From JBMYTN01 sp049604415 (GTDB lineage: Bacteria; Pseudomonadota; Alphaproteobacteria; Rhodospirillales; Rhodospirillaceae), in the NCBI GenBank assembly GCA_049604415.1, contig JBMYTN010000032.1, forward strand, positions 1-48,101: a stretch of 48,101 bases of DNA, read 5' to 3'. Below the pieces are notes generated by a model that saw only the letters and a list, made by a program, of their open reading frames with translations, made no database searches and was not told the origin of the DNA. Of this stretch, positions 1 to 8,777 are shown piece by piece (position 1 is the stretch's first letter; the number at the start of each line of letters is the position of its first letter). Both the position numbers and the translations under genes were made by a program.

Positions 1-160
1 CCCGCGAAGCGCAGCGGAGCGAAAGCCAAGCCGGAGGCGCCCGGCGCTTGAGGGCCCAGTGAGGGCGAAGCCCGAACGGAACAAAACAGGGCTTAGCGAG
101 ACGAAGGCGAGCGATAAAAAACCGCCCGAACCAAACAACCTCCCAAACCCCGCCCTAATC
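1..160. other. Region without a recognisable gene
   Basis: No supportable coding sequence, RNA gene or repeat family was recognised here. The stretch lies just downstream of the minus-strand diguanylate cyclase gene, so it should hold the 3' end of that transcript. I saw no clear GC stem followed by a T-run in the minus orientation. Confidence 0.4.
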
Positions 161-1084
161 CTAACCCGAAATAACCCGGTTCCGGCCCGAGGTTTTGGCG
201 GAATACAGCGCCTTGTCCGCTTTCCCCATCAACTGGTCCAGGGCGATCCCGGTCTTGCCCTCATAGCAAACCGCGCCAATGCTGACGGTGACCCGAAACA
301 GGGTGCCGTCTTCAGCGGTGATCTCGGTTTCCGAGAGCGTTTGGCGCAGCCGCTCAGCCACCTCAAGAGCTCCGGGCAAAGCGGTGTCGGGCAGGATGGC
401 GATGAACTCTTCCCCGCCCAGCCTGGCCAATTGGTCGGCTTCACGCAGGGTTTCCTGGACCAGCCTGGTGAAGGTCACCAGAGCGATATCTCCCGTGGCA
501 TGACCATGGGTGTCATTGACGACCTTGAAATGGTCAATGTCGAACATCAGCAGGCAAAACGGGCTGCCATTGCGCCGACAGCGGCTGATTTCCCGGGTGC
601 CCATATCCATAAAGGAGCGCCGGTTGCGCACGCCGGTCAAAGCGTCCGTTGTGGCCAGCTGTTCCAAGCGCCGATTGGCTTCGATCAAGGCCAATCGATC
701 GGCCCGCATCTGCAGCAGGTTCCCGGCCCGGGCGAGCAGTTCCAACTCATCAAACGGCTTGCGGACCACATCAATCGCCCGGCCCTCTAGGGCCATATAG
801 AGCAAAGTCCGGTCATTCACCGCCGTGATCAAAATCACGGGCAGCAGCTCTTTCGGGCGTTGGGCGCGGATTTTACCGATCAACTCCAGCCCGTTCATAT
901 TGGGCATCAGATAATCGGTCACCAACAGATCCGGTTCCCACTCCCGCGCCAAGTCCAAGGCATCCGTGCCGGATTCCACGGTTTTGCAGGTCACATGCCC
1001 AAGCTGTTCCAGCGTTGCAGCAGCGATCAACGCATTGGGCAGCATGTCATCGACAATCAGGATTTTGCGGTGGGTATCGAGCAT
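161..1084 (-). CDS. Response regulator diguanylate cyclase (REC-GGDEF, PleD-like)
   Basis: A 307-residue cytoplasmic protein that should make cyclic di-GMP from two GTP when its receiver is phosphorylated. Residues about 6-125 are a REC domain with acidic pair D12/D13, phospho-acceptor D57 (VTDYLMPNMNG) and the conserved K109 (RKPF). Residues about 140-305 are a GGDEF domain with an intact GGEEF signature at 223-227, so it should be catalytically active. An RxxD inhibitory site (READ, 214-217) lies five residues before it, implying product feedback inhibition. The gene starts 35 bp after the hybrid kinase stop codon on the same strand, so the two are probably cotranscribed and this REC is the likely phosphate acceptor of that kinase's HPt domain. 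The domain calls are secure; the partner assignment is an inference. Confidence 0.95.
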   Translation of the reverse strand: MLDTHRKILIVDDMLPNALIAAATLEQLGHVTCKTVESGTDALDLAREWEPDLLVTDYLMPNMNGLELIGKIRAQRPKELLPVILITAVNDRTLLYMALEGRAIDVVRKPFDELELLARAGNLLQMRADRLALIEANRRLEQLATTDALTGVRNRRSFMDMGTREISRCRRNGSPFCLLMFDIDHFKVVNDTHGHATGDIALVTFTRLVQETLREADQLARLGGEEFIAILPDTALPGALEVAERLRQTLSETEITAEDGTLFRVTVSIGAVCYEGKTGIALDQLMGKADKALYSAKTSGRNRVISG

Positions 1085-1119
1085 GGAGCGCGGGTGCTTT
1101 TTGGTCTTTGATTGGGACG

Positions 1120-4100
1120 TTAACGAGGCTTGTATCCGTGCTGTAAGGTTTTCTCAACAGCTTCCTTTAGCTGGCTTACTTGCGGCCCCAGCCTTTTGGT
1201 CAGGGTCAGACCATCGTCTTGCGCTTCTGTATCGGCGCTTTCGGCGCGGTTCACCAAGAGATCCAAGCTGTCTTGAAGCGCCTTGGCCCAATAGGCCACC
1301 CGGGCCATGCCAAATTGGGCCGCCATGCCTTTCAGGGCGTGTGACGCATCCCGCGCGTCCTGTGGGTTGTTTTCGGCAACGGCGGTGGCGACTTTGGTGA
1401 CGGACTCCGGCACCCGCTCTATGGCCTTGCTCAACAACACCAGAGTTCGATCCGCGCCAATCTGTGCCGAAAACCCTGAAATGATCGCCTCGTCGAACAA
1501 GGGCAGGCTGTCAGCCGGAGACCGCTCCTGTTCCGGCTCCTGTTCCGGCCTTGATTCCAGTTCAGCAGCAGGCCCAAGGGCCTTTGGTCCTGGGCTCGCG
1601 CTGGATCGCTGGCCCACAGGTCCCACCGTAGCCGCGTTCTCAGTCCCCTCTTCGGACCCCAAGGCTGGTTCCGCAGCCTGTGCCGCGCCCAAATGCCGGG
1701 TCAGCAGGGCGGCCAGGGCGGCAAAGGACACCGGCTTGAGCATATGCTCGCTGATATTGATATTCTGCTCCCAACTGAGTTCATTGGCCCGGGGGTCAGC
1801 GCTCAGGGTGACAATGGGTGTCTGCTGATTGGAGCCGGATGTGTCCGTTAGGATCTGTTTGGCAGCCTTGAGGCCATCCATTTCCGGCATATGCAGATCC
1901 ATGAGGATCAGATCAAACCGGCGTTCGGCGGCGCGTTCACAGGCCAGACGGCCATTTTCCGCCTCGATCACGGTTTGACCCAGATCCTCCAGGATCGTGC
2001 GGAGCAGGAAGCGAACGCTCTCGGTATCCTCGGCCAACAAAATGGTGCCCGGACGCGGCAAATGGGCCGGCATTGGGTCGGGTCGGTTCAGCAAGTGCAA
2101 GCCACCGGGTTTTTCCGTGGCGATGGTGCTGACCGGCAGGGGCAAGACGACCCGAAACACCGTGCCGCCCTCCGCTGGGGTGGTGTAGGACAAATGGCCG
2201 CTCATGGCCGAGACCAGATGGCGGGTGATCGCCAGACCCAGTCCCGTGCCGCCATATTTGCGGGTCATGCCGCCGGAGCCTTGCAGAAACGGCCGGTAGA
2301 CGTCGTCTTCCGACAGGTCGATGCCAATGCCGGTATCCTCGATCTCCAGATACAGGGTCTGAACACCCTCGGAGGGCTCTTCGATTTTGGTCAGCCTTAA
2401 GGTGACCTGGCCCGCATCGGTGAACTTGATCGCATTGCCGACCAGATTGACCAGGATCTGCTGCAGCCGATGCTGGTCGCCGACCAGATATTCCGCCAAC
2501 CTGGCTTCGGTGCCCTCCACATAGTCCAAAGCCAAAACCAGGCCCTTGGTCCGCGCATTGACCTCCAACATGTTCACCACGCTTTGGAATACCGCCCGGG
2601 GTGCGAAGGGCTCTTGGGACAAGCTGAAGGTTTCGCTCTCGATCTTGGAGAAATCCAGGATGTCGTTGATCAGCACCAGCAAGGTTTCGGCAGATTGCTG
2701 CAAGGTCTCGCAATAGGTCTGGCTGCGGGGATCCAGTTTTGCCCGCAGCAGCAATTCCGCCATGCCCAAGATCGCAGTCAAAGGGGTGCGGATTTCATGA
2801 CTGACCCGGGCTAGGAACTCGCCCTTGGCCTGGGTTGCGCTTTCGGCCCGTTGGCGTTCCCGATTGGCAATTTCGACTGTGCGCTGCAGATCTTTGGCCC
2901 GGTCCTCCAGCAAAGCGCGGCTTTCCGCCAGATCCGCTTCCGCCTGTTTGCGGGCATCAATGTCATAGATCCAGGCGACGATGGTGCCGTCTTCGACAAA
3001 ATCCGCTTTGGCCACCGCGACCAAGGCCCAAAACACGCTGCCATCTTCATGGCGCATCATGGTTTCGCGTTCGACAAAGGGCTGGCCGTCGCTCAAGGCT
3101 TCCAGGATCGCGAGCCGATCTTGGGGGAAGGCATAGAGCCGATCCCCGCGTCTGTCGCCGTCGGTCGCCAGCGACGCCCCGAACAGCATTTGCAGACGGG
3201 AATTGGCATAGACCACTTCGCTATGGCGGTTGATCAGGGCCACGCCGATGGGGCTGGAGGACAACAGCATGCGCGAGCGGGCCTCGCTGCGGGCCAGGGC
3301 TTCTTCGGCACGCTTAACTTCGGTCACATCGGCCCGAACGCCGACAATGCGACCGCTGGAGGTGCGGCGCTCGGCAATACGCAGCCAGCGCCCGTCATCC
3401 AAATGCTGCAACAATGCGCCTTTGGGATTGCGATGATCGGCCAAGCGTTTCTGCATCCAAGCTGCCCGGCTTTCTGTCGTGTCTCCGGCGTCGGAATATT
3501 GGCCGCGATCGAGACCATATTGCAGAATGTCTTGAAATTTGGCCCCGATCCGGATCGCCTCGGCGGAGGATTTATAAAATTCGCGATAGGCGTTGTTGCA
3601 CAGGATCAGCCGGTCTTCGGCGTCATAGATCACAAAGCCATCGCTGATGCTCTCCAAGGCCTCGGTCAGAATCTCCTCAGCCTCGCGGCGCGCGGTTTCT
3701 GCGGCGATGCGGCGCGATACATCTCGGACCGCCGCCATGACCAGATGATCCCCCTCGGTCCCGGACAGGCTGAGATTAATCTCGACGGGCAGGGTGGTGC
3801 CTTTTTTGGTCAGGGCTTCGAGCGGTCGAATGCCGCGCAAGGGGCGAGACATCCCGGCAGCGTGAAAGGCATCCCGTTGCGCAGGGTGTTCGGCGCGCAG
3901 CTCGGTGGGCAACAGGGCCTCGACGCTCAACCCCAACAGCTCGCCATCCTCATAGCCAAACAGCGTCTCGGCCTGTTTGTTGGCCCGGACGATTTGGCCC
4001 TCCCGGGTGACCACGACGATGGCATCGGGCGCATTGTTGATCAGGCCATCGACCTCGGCCTCTCGGCGGCGGAGCAGCGAAATGGTCTGCCGCCGGTCCA

Positions 4101-5016
4101 AGGCATAGGACAGGAAGGTCCCAGCGCTGAAAATCACCAACAGCGTGAGCAGGATCAGCAAGGCCTGGGTTTGTTGGACGCCCTCTTCAATCAGCATCTC
4201 CCAGCCGCCCTTGGGTCGGGCGGCAACCATCCAGACTCCGCCGGGCAAGGTCAGCGGCAGGGTCACACTGTTGCTGGCGGGGTCGAACAGCTTGGCCGGG
4301 CCGTAGAACACCTCGCCCTCGGCTCCGCGCCCATCCCGGCCCCGCAAGGCCAGATCAAACCGCGCTTCCAGGCGGGAGACCAAATAGATGATCTCCTCCA
4401 TATCAATCACAGTGGAGATCATGCCCAGATAGGCTCGGTCATCGGTGGAGAAGACCGGACGGCGAAAGATCAGGCCGCTGCCGCCTTGGACCAGATCCAT
4501 CGGGCCGACCAGCTTCGGCGATCTTTGGTCAATGGTTTCCGCAAAGCGCTCCCATTGTCTGGGCAGATTGCGGAAATCCAGGCCCATAGCGGTCTCATTG
4601 CCTTCGGCGGGTTCAACGACTTCCAGCACCGTGCCTTTGATCAGGCCCATATTCAGGATGCCGGGGGCCTCACCCACCAGGCGTCTGGCAACGGCGCTGA
4701 ATTGCTGTTCGCTCAGATCGCCTTCGACCGCAAACTGAGCGGCAAGCCCTTGGCTGAGGGACAGGGATTGGGTCAGGCTGCCTTCCAGCCGGGCGCGCAT
4801 GCCTGCGGTTTGGGATTCCACCTCCAGACGGGCGCGATCGCCTTCCTTTTGCACCACCTCCGCATTGATCCACAGGGTGATGGGCACCATGACCAGGCCT
4901 GCGGCCAGGGCACCGATTAAAAACGGACCAATGCGATTGGCCAGCCGAACCCAGTAAGGGCGCGAACCGGTTTGTGCAGCGGGATCTGTGTAGGCGGAAT
5001 TCGGAAAGCCGGTCAT
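1120..5016 (-). CDS. Hybrid sensor histidine kinase (CHASE-PAS-PAS-PAS-HisKA-HATPase-REC-HPt)
   Basis: A 1298-residue inner-membrane sensor kinase. Transmembrane helices at about 30-49 and 284-304 flank a periplasmic CHASE-type sensor domain. Three PAS domains follow at about 320-435, 450-565 and 580-690. The HisKA dimerisation domain has phospho-acceptor H740 in the H box (RVSHEIRTPL). The ATPase domain has the N box (NLVGNAIKFT), G1 (DTGIGID) and G2 (GGTGLGL). A receiver domain with D1040 (LILMDLHMPEMDG) and a C-terminal HPt domain with H1226 (SHALKGMAAQFG) complete an ArcB/BarA-like phosphorelay. I chose the ATG at 5016; an in-frame TTG at 5028 is an alternative, but the only purine-rich tract (GGGGG) lies just 2 nt from it. 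The ligand is unknown. The likely target is the REC-GGDEF protein encoded immediately downstream. Confidence 0.93.
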   Translation of the reverse strand: MTGFPNSAYTDPAAQTGSRPYWVRLANRIGPFLIGALAAGLVMVPITLWINAEVVQKEGDRARLEVESQTAGMRARLEGSLTQSLSLSQGLAAQFAVEGDLSEQQFSAVARRLVGEAPGILNMGLIKGTVLEVVEPAEGNETAMGLDFRNLPRQWERFAETIDQRSPKLVGPMDLVQGGSGLIFRRPVFSTDDRAYLGMISTVIDMEEIIYLVSRLEARFDLALRGRDGRGAEGEVFYGPAKLFDPASNSVTLPLTLPGGVWMVAARPKGGWEMLIEEGVQQTQALLILLTLLVIFSAGTFLSYALDRRQTISLLRRREAEVDGLINNAPDAIVVVTREGQIVRANKQAETLFGYEDGELLGLSVEALLPTELRAEHPAQRDAFHAAGMSRPLRGIRPLEALTKKGTTLPVEINLSLSGTEGDHLVMAAVRDVSRRIAAETARREAEEILTEALESISDGFVIYDAEDRLILCNNAYREFYKSSAEAIRIGAKFQDILQYGLDRGQYSDAGDTTESRAAWMQKRLADHRNPKGALLQHLDDGRWLRIAERRTSSGRIVGVRADVTEVKRAEEALARSEARSRMLLSSSPIGVALINRHSEVVYANSRLQMLFGASLATDGDRRGDRLYAFPQDRLAILEALSDGQPFVERETMMRHEDGSVFWALVAVAKADFVEDGTIVAWIYDIDARKQAEADLAESRALLEDRAKDLQRTVEIANRERQRAESATQAKGEFLARVSHEIRTPLTAILGMAELLLRAKLDPRSQTYCETLQQSAETLLVLINDILDFSKIESETFSLSQEPFAPRAVFQSVVNMLEVNARTKGLVLALDYVEGTEARLAEYLVGDQHRLQQILVNLVGNAIKFTDAGQVTLRLTKIEEPSEGVQTLYLEIEDTGIGIDLSEDDVYRPFLQGSGGMTRKYGGTGLGLAITRHLVSAMSGHLSYTTPAEGGTVFRVVLPLPVSTIATEKPGGLHLLNRPDPMPAHLPRPGTILLAEDTESVRFLLRTILEDLGQTVIEAENGRLACERAAERRFDLILMDLHMPEMDGLKAAKQILTDTSGSNQQTPIVTLSADPRANELSWEQNINISEHMLKPVSFAALAALLTRHLGAAQAAEPALGSEEGTENAATVGPVGQRSSASPGPKALGPAAELESRPEQEPEQERSPADSLPLFDEAIISGFSAQIGADRTLVLLSKAIERVPESVTKVATAVAENNPQDARDASHALKGMAAQFGMARVAYWAKALQDSLDLLVNRAESADTEAQDDGLTLTKRLGPQVSQLKEAVEKTLQHGYKPR

Positions 5017-5123
5017 GCGGTTTGCCAAAACCCCCGAGCCGTCTGATCCGTCAGCACCCCCTGTTAAAACGCGGTCAGGGTGCCAGCATCAGAAGCGCAA
5101 GCAGGATGACGACCTATGTGCTC

Positions 5124-5153
5124 TGCCTTTAGAGACCTTGCCTTTAGAGACCT
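5124..5153. repeat. 15-bp tandem direct repeat, two copies
   Basis: The unit TGCCTTTAGAGACCT occurs at 5124-5138 and again immediately at 5139-5153. A 13-bp part of the second copy and its flank (TAGAGACCTTGCA, 5145-5157) recurs at 5445-5457, about 50 bp before the fliL start. The spacing is compatible with a protein-binding site or with simple slippage duplication. Confidence 0.7.
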
Positions 5154-5268
5154 TGCATTGAGGTCGGGCGTTGCGCGGTCGCGTGATCCTTTAGAACCTG
5201 GAGTCCCTGCGCCCCTCTCCGCAGATTTTGCATTGCAGAAGCGCCATGGTCTCGTAAACTTCCCCTCT

Positions 5269-5287
5269 CCGATCATAGTGTGATCGG
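5269..5287. promoter_or_regulatory. Perfect inverted repeat, possible operator
   Basis: CCGATCA (5269-5275) and TGATCGG (5281-5287) form a perfect 7-bp inverted repeat around the 5-nt spacer TAGTG. It lies mid-way in the divergent kinase/fliL intergenic region and has no following T-run, so an operator is more plausible than a terminator. The binding protein is unknown. Confidence 0.35.
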
Positions 5288-5507
5288 CTGGAGCGGCGCT
5301 ACTGTTTTGTCGCCATGGGTTCGGCAGTGCCTCGGGAGCGCCTGAGCAGAGCACAGGGTTTTTCGGTCTGCGTCCGTCAGCGGGAAGACAGACGGAAATC
5401 TCTTCTTAACGGTCGCAGTGTTAGGCTGCGACACTGGAGGGGGCTAGAGACCTTGCAGTCTGTACCCCTGGTAGTGGTTTCATAGGATCTAAGGCGAGAC
5501 TAGCGCG

Positions 5508-6086
5508 ATGGCCGACGAAGACGATCTCGACGAAGAGTTCGAAGACGATCCCGACGGAGGGGATGAGGAGGAGGGCGGTAAAAAAGGCGGCAAAAAAAAG
5601 CTGCTTTTGCTCGTCGTCCTGCCTCTGTTGCTGATCATTGGCGGTGTCGCCGGGGCCTATTTCGCTGGGTTGATGGATCCGGTGCTGGCCATGATCACCG
5701 GGGAAGAGGCCGTTGAACAGACCGCAGAAGGCGGTGAAGGCGGCGAAGCCGCGCCGGAAGAAGCGCCTTTGCCGGCTGCTGGCGCGATCTTCTATGACCT
5801 GGATCAGGTCACGGTCGATCTGAACACCAGCGGGTCGAGGCGGACCTATTTGCAGATGCGGGTTTCGCTGCAATTGGCCGATCAGCTCGACATCCAGCAG
5901 ATCGAGACCGTGATGCCGCAAATTATGGACAGTTTCATCACCTTCTTGCGCGAGCTGCGCCTGGAGGACCTGCAGGGCACGGCGGGCATGTACCGGATCC
6001 AGGAAGAACTGTTGATCCGGGTCAACAATGCAGCGGCCCCAACACGCGTTCAGGATATCCTCTTTAAGGAAATGCTGATTCAATAG
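5508..6086 (+). CDS. fliL: Flagellar basal body-associated protein FliL
   Basis: A 192-residue inner-membrane protein of the FliL family, which sits at the flagellar basal body beside the stators and supports stator function. The cytoplasmic N-terminus (1-24) is extremely acidic and is followed by a Lys-rich stretch and one transmembrane helix at about 31-54. After an Ala/Glu-rich linker, the periplasmic FliL domain runs from about 92 to the end. It begins with the family's typical YDLDQVTVDLNTSG segment and continues with LQMRVSLQLAD. The gene heads the motility block and fliM follows after about 63 bp. The acidic head is unusually long, but such extensions occur in alphaproteobacteria. The family assignment is firm. 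Confidence 0.92.
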   Translation: MADEDDLDEEFEDDPDGGDEEEGGKKGGKKKLLLLVVLPLLLIIGGVAGAYFAGLMDPVLAMITGEEAVEQTAEGGEGGEAAPEEAPLPAAGAIFYDLDQVTVDLNTSGSRRTYLQMRVSLQLADQLDIQQIETVMPQIMDSFITFLRELRLEDLQGTAGMYRIQEELLIRVNNAAAPTRVQDILFKEMLIQ

Positions 6087-6149
6087 GCTCTCGGCGGTTT
6101 GGGTCTGCCCAAGCCGATCGAGCCTCAGCACTGGAACAGAGAGAAAGCG

Positions 6150-7370
6150 ATGGTAGCCCCCGGAGAAGAACCGGAACGCGAGGTCAGCCAAGAAGACGAA
6201 GAAGCCATGATGGCCGAATGGGAAGCCATGATGGGGGATGACGGCGACGGTGACGGCGACGGCGAGGATGGCGGCGGGGGTGACGGGGTCGACGACGCTG
6301 CAGCGGCATCGGAATGGGAAGCCATGCTCGCCGATGGGGATGGCGGCGGCGACGATGTCGATATGGGCATGGGTGAAGAGGGCGGCGAAGGCGGCGAAGG
6401 CGGCTCGACCCGGGTTCTGAACCAGGAAGAAATCGACAGCCTGCTCGGCTTTAATGAGTCCGAGGAAGAAAGTGCGGACAAGTCCGGCATCCAGGCCATT
6501 CTGTCCACGGCCCTGGTATCCTATGAGCGTCTGCCGATGCTCGAGGTGGTCTTTGACCGCCTGGTGCGGATGATGTCGACCTCTTTGCGGAATTTCACCT
6601 CGGACAATGTGGAAGTCTCGCTCGACAATATCCAATCCTACCGCTTCGGCGATTATCTGAATTCGATCCCCCTGCCTGCCATGCTTTCGGTGTTCAAGGC
6701 CGAGGAATGGGACAATTACGGCCTGCTGACCATTGATTCCTCGATGATCTATTCCATCGTCGATGTGTTGCTGGGCGGTCGGCGCGGCACGGCGGCGATG
6801 CGGATTGAGGGGCGGCCTTACACCACCATCGAACGCAATCTGGTCGAACGGCTGGTCCATGTGGTGCTGGCGGATCTGTCGGCGGCCTTTGACCCGCTCT
6901 CGCCAGTGACCTTCCGCTTTGACCGGCTGGAAACCAACCCGCGCTTTGCCACCATTTCCCGGCCCTCCAACGCCGCCATTGTCGCCAAGCTGCGCATCGA
7001 CATGGAAGACCGCGGTGGTCGGCTGGACATGTTGATCCCCTATGCAACCCTGGAGCCGGTGCGGGAGCTGCTGCTGCAGATGTTCATGGGGGAAAAATTC
7101 GGTCGGGATTCCATTTGGGAAACCCACTTGGCCGAGGAGATGTGGTTTACTGAAGTGGAAATGGAAGCCATCCTGGACGAGGTGCAATTGCCTTTGAACC
7201 GGATCCTCAATCTGGAGGTCGGCTCTCAGATTATGTTCAATGCCTCCCCCGATAGCACCGTGGAGCTGCGCTGCGGCGACGTGCCGATGTTCCGGGGTCG
7301 CATGGGCCGCCAGGGCCAAAACATCGCCATCCGCGTCGATGAAAGGACCCAAAAGGCGAAAACCTCATGA
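6150..7370 (+). CDS. fliM: Flagellar motor switch protein FliM
   Basis: FliM forms the C-ring middle with FliG and FliN and docks phosphorylated CheY to switch rotation. I start at ATG 6150 (406 aa), preceded by the purine tract AGAGAGAAAG; an in-frame TTG at 6099 would add 17 residues of non-FliM-like sequence. The core (about 110-330) contains the expected middle domain, and the C-terminal SpoA/FliN-like domain (about 335-405) ends with CGDVPMFRGRMGR. The CheY-binding peptide NQEEIDSLLGF lies at 91-101, not at the extreme N-terminus as in enteric FliM. It is preceded by an acidic Gly/Asp-rich extension carrying two EWEAM motifs (23-27 and 55-59) and an extra SQEDEEAMM segment. Family assignment is firm; the role of the extension is unknown. 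Confidence 0.93.
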   Translation: MVAPGEEPEREVSQEDEEAMMAEWEAMMGDDGDGDGDGEDGGGGDGVDDAAAASEWEAMLADGDGGGDDVDMGMGEEGGEGGEGGSTRVLNQEEIDSLLGFNESEEESADKSGIQAILSTALVSYERLPMLEVVFDRLVRMMSTSLRNFTSDNVEVSLDNIQSYRFGDYLNSIPLPAMLSVFKAEEWDNYGLLTIDSSMIYSIVDVLLGGRRGTAAMRIEGRPYTTIERNLVERLVHVVLADLSAAFDPLSPVTFRFDRLETNPRFATISRPSNAAIVAKLRIDMEDRGGRLDMLIPYATLEPVRELLLQMFMGEKFGRDSIWETHLAEEMWFTEVEMEAILDEVQLPLNRILNLEVGSQIMFNASPDSTVELRCGDVPMFRGRMGRQGQNIAIRVDERTQKAKTS

Positions 7371-7441
7371 GGGTTCTGGCAATCGGCCTTCCCCGGACCA
7401 CCCCGGTCTGGGTGCATATTCACTCGAATGGGCTCTAAAGC

Positions 7442-8668
7442 ATGTCCTGGCAAGTCGTCCTTGACCTCACCATCATCGTCCTTCTTGTGGCGTTCATCGT
7501 CCATGCCTTGATGCTCTATCGCCAGCTCAAGGATCTGCGCAAAAACCGCGAGGAGATGATCAAGGTCATCGCGACCTTTAACGAGGCCACCGCCCGGGCC
7601 GAGGCCGGGGTACCGCGCCTGCGCAAAACCGCCGAGGACGCCAATAAATCTCTGGATGAAAATGTCGCCAAGGCCCGGACGTTAAGGGACGATCTGGCCT
7701 ATATGGTCGACCGGGCTGATGCCATGGCCTCGCGCCTGGAATCTGCGGTCAGCTCCGGACGGGCAGACAGCCGGGCCGCCGAGCCGCGCAAGACTGATAT
7801 TGGGGCCGGTTCGGGGGTCGGTGCGACGGCTGGTGCGGGAGCGGCACCAAAGGGGCGTGAGAGACGCCCCATCCCTCCGGGTGATTTTGATTTCGGCACG
7901 CCGGAACCGCGCGAACCCGCAGCCCGGCAAAGCGATGCCCCCTATGGCGATGAGCGCATGGCCCCGGAGCGCCCTTATGGATCGGAGCGACCTGTCCAAG
8001 AGCGCGGATATGTTGAGCGTCCGCCACAGGACCGCAGCTATGCGGAACGCGCGCCCCAAGAGCGCCCCGTTCAAGAGCGCCCTATCCAAGAGCGTTCTGG
8101 CCTAGACCGCAAGCATGCGCCCTTGGCGCAACCGCAACCGACCGCCCCGTCCGGCATGGCGGGGGGCGGGAGCGCTGCGGGTCAGTCTCTGCCGCGCACC
8201 CCGGTGCGGGCAACACCGCCCCCGGCCTTGGCCCCGAACACGGCGGTCGGGGCATCGCGCGGGCGGGACATGCCGTCACGCCAGATGCCCGACCAGGGCT
8301 GGCAGCAGGACCAGCGCGGCTATGGGCCCAGCGACTCCCGATCCGGTGGCGCGTCCAATGCGGCGGGGGAACAACCCTATGGCGGCACGGCGGAGCAGGA
8401 CTTACGCGCGATGCGACAGGCCGCCGCTTTGGGTGGGCCGCGTGCTGTTCCCCCGGAGCGGGTCGATGCGCCCCTCGCGCCGTCCCAGGGCCAGGGGCTT
8501 GAGGGCGACTATCGTGCTGTTTCGCAACCGGTTTCCGGTCAAGGCACCCCGGCACCCAAACGGCGCATGCCACCGCCGGAAGACGAAGAGGCCTTCATTG
8601 AAAGTCTCGATGACGAGCGGTCCGAAGCAGAACGGGAATTGCTTCGTGCGCTTAGGAACGTACAATAA
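7442..8668 (+). CDS. DUF6468 flagellar-locus membrane protein with disordered repeat region
   Basis: A 408-residue protein. Residues 6-26 form an N-terminal transmembrane helix. A conserved amphipathic, probably coiled-coil segment follows to about 100 (LRKNREEMIKVIATFNEAT, then ARTLRDDLAYMVDRADAMA). This matches the DUF6468 family found beside fliM and motE in alphaproteobacteria. Residues about 105-370 are low-complexity and rich in Pro, Gln, Arg and Gly, with tandem short repeats of the form RP.QER/ER.PQDR around 165-220. The C-terminus (about 378-408) is an acidic conserved tail, EDEEAFIESLDDERSEAERE. Its position between fliM and motE suggests a motor or stator accessory role, but no biochemical function is established to my knowledge. 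The start has only a weak ribosome-binding site. Confidence 0.8.
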   Translation: MSWQVVLDLTIIVLLVAFIVHALMLYRQLKDLRKNREEMIKVIATFNEATARAEAGVPRLRKTAEDANKSLDENVAKARTLRDDLAYMVDRADAMASRLESAVSSGRADSRAAEPRKTDIGAGSGVGATAGAGAAPKGRERRPIPPGDFDFGTPEPREPAARQSDAPYGDERMAPERPYGSERPVQERGYVERPPQDRSYAERAPQERPVQERPIQERSGLDRKHAPLAQPQPTAPSGMAGGGSAAGQSLPRTPVRATPPPALAPNTAVGASRGRDMPSRQMPDQGWQQDQRGYGPSDSRSGGASNAAGEQPYGGTAEQDLRAMRQAAALGGPRAVPPERVDAPLAPSQGQGLEGDYRAVSQPVSGQGTPAPKRRMPPPEDEEAFIESLDDERSEAERELLRALRNVQ

Positions 8669-8777
8669 GGTCTCCTTAAATCTTTTCGGGCACTGTCCTC
8701 TTCAGGCCGCCAGCGCGCACCCCGTCGATGCGCCGGAGCGGAAGAGCAAAAACGCCCCACTGGGGAGATGAGGGATA

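Larger units (their letters stand above)
5017..5507. other. Divergent intergenic region between the hybrid kinase and fliL
   Basis: About 490 bp separating two divergent transcription units. It should hold promoters for the minus-strand kinase operon and the plus-strand motility operon. It contains a 15-bp direct repeat and a perfect 7-bp inverted repeat, listed separately. I could not fit a sigma-54 promoter with correct GG/GC spacing. A 96-codon minus-strand open frame (5064-5354) has no recognisable domain and is not called. Confidence 0.5.

Noticed and set aside
2851..4920. 689-codon plus-strand open frame opposite the hybrid kinase
   Set aside because: The minus strand encodes a complete multi-domain kinase; the plus frame has no recognisable domain and arises from GC-rich codon bias.
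5064..5354. 96-codon minus-strand open frame in the kinase/fliL intergenic region
   Set aside because: No ribosome-binding site or recognisable domain, and it contains the 15-bp tandem repeat, which fits regulatory DNA better.
5435..5460. Possible sigma-54 promoter (GGC...TTGCA) before fliL
   Set aside because: The distance between the GGC and TTGC elements is one base too long for the -24/-12 geometry, so the match is not acceptable without mapping.
5421..7352. 643-codon minus-strand open frame opposite fliL-fliM
   Set aside because: fliL and fliM are unmistakable on the plus strand; the opposite frame has no domain and crosses both genes.
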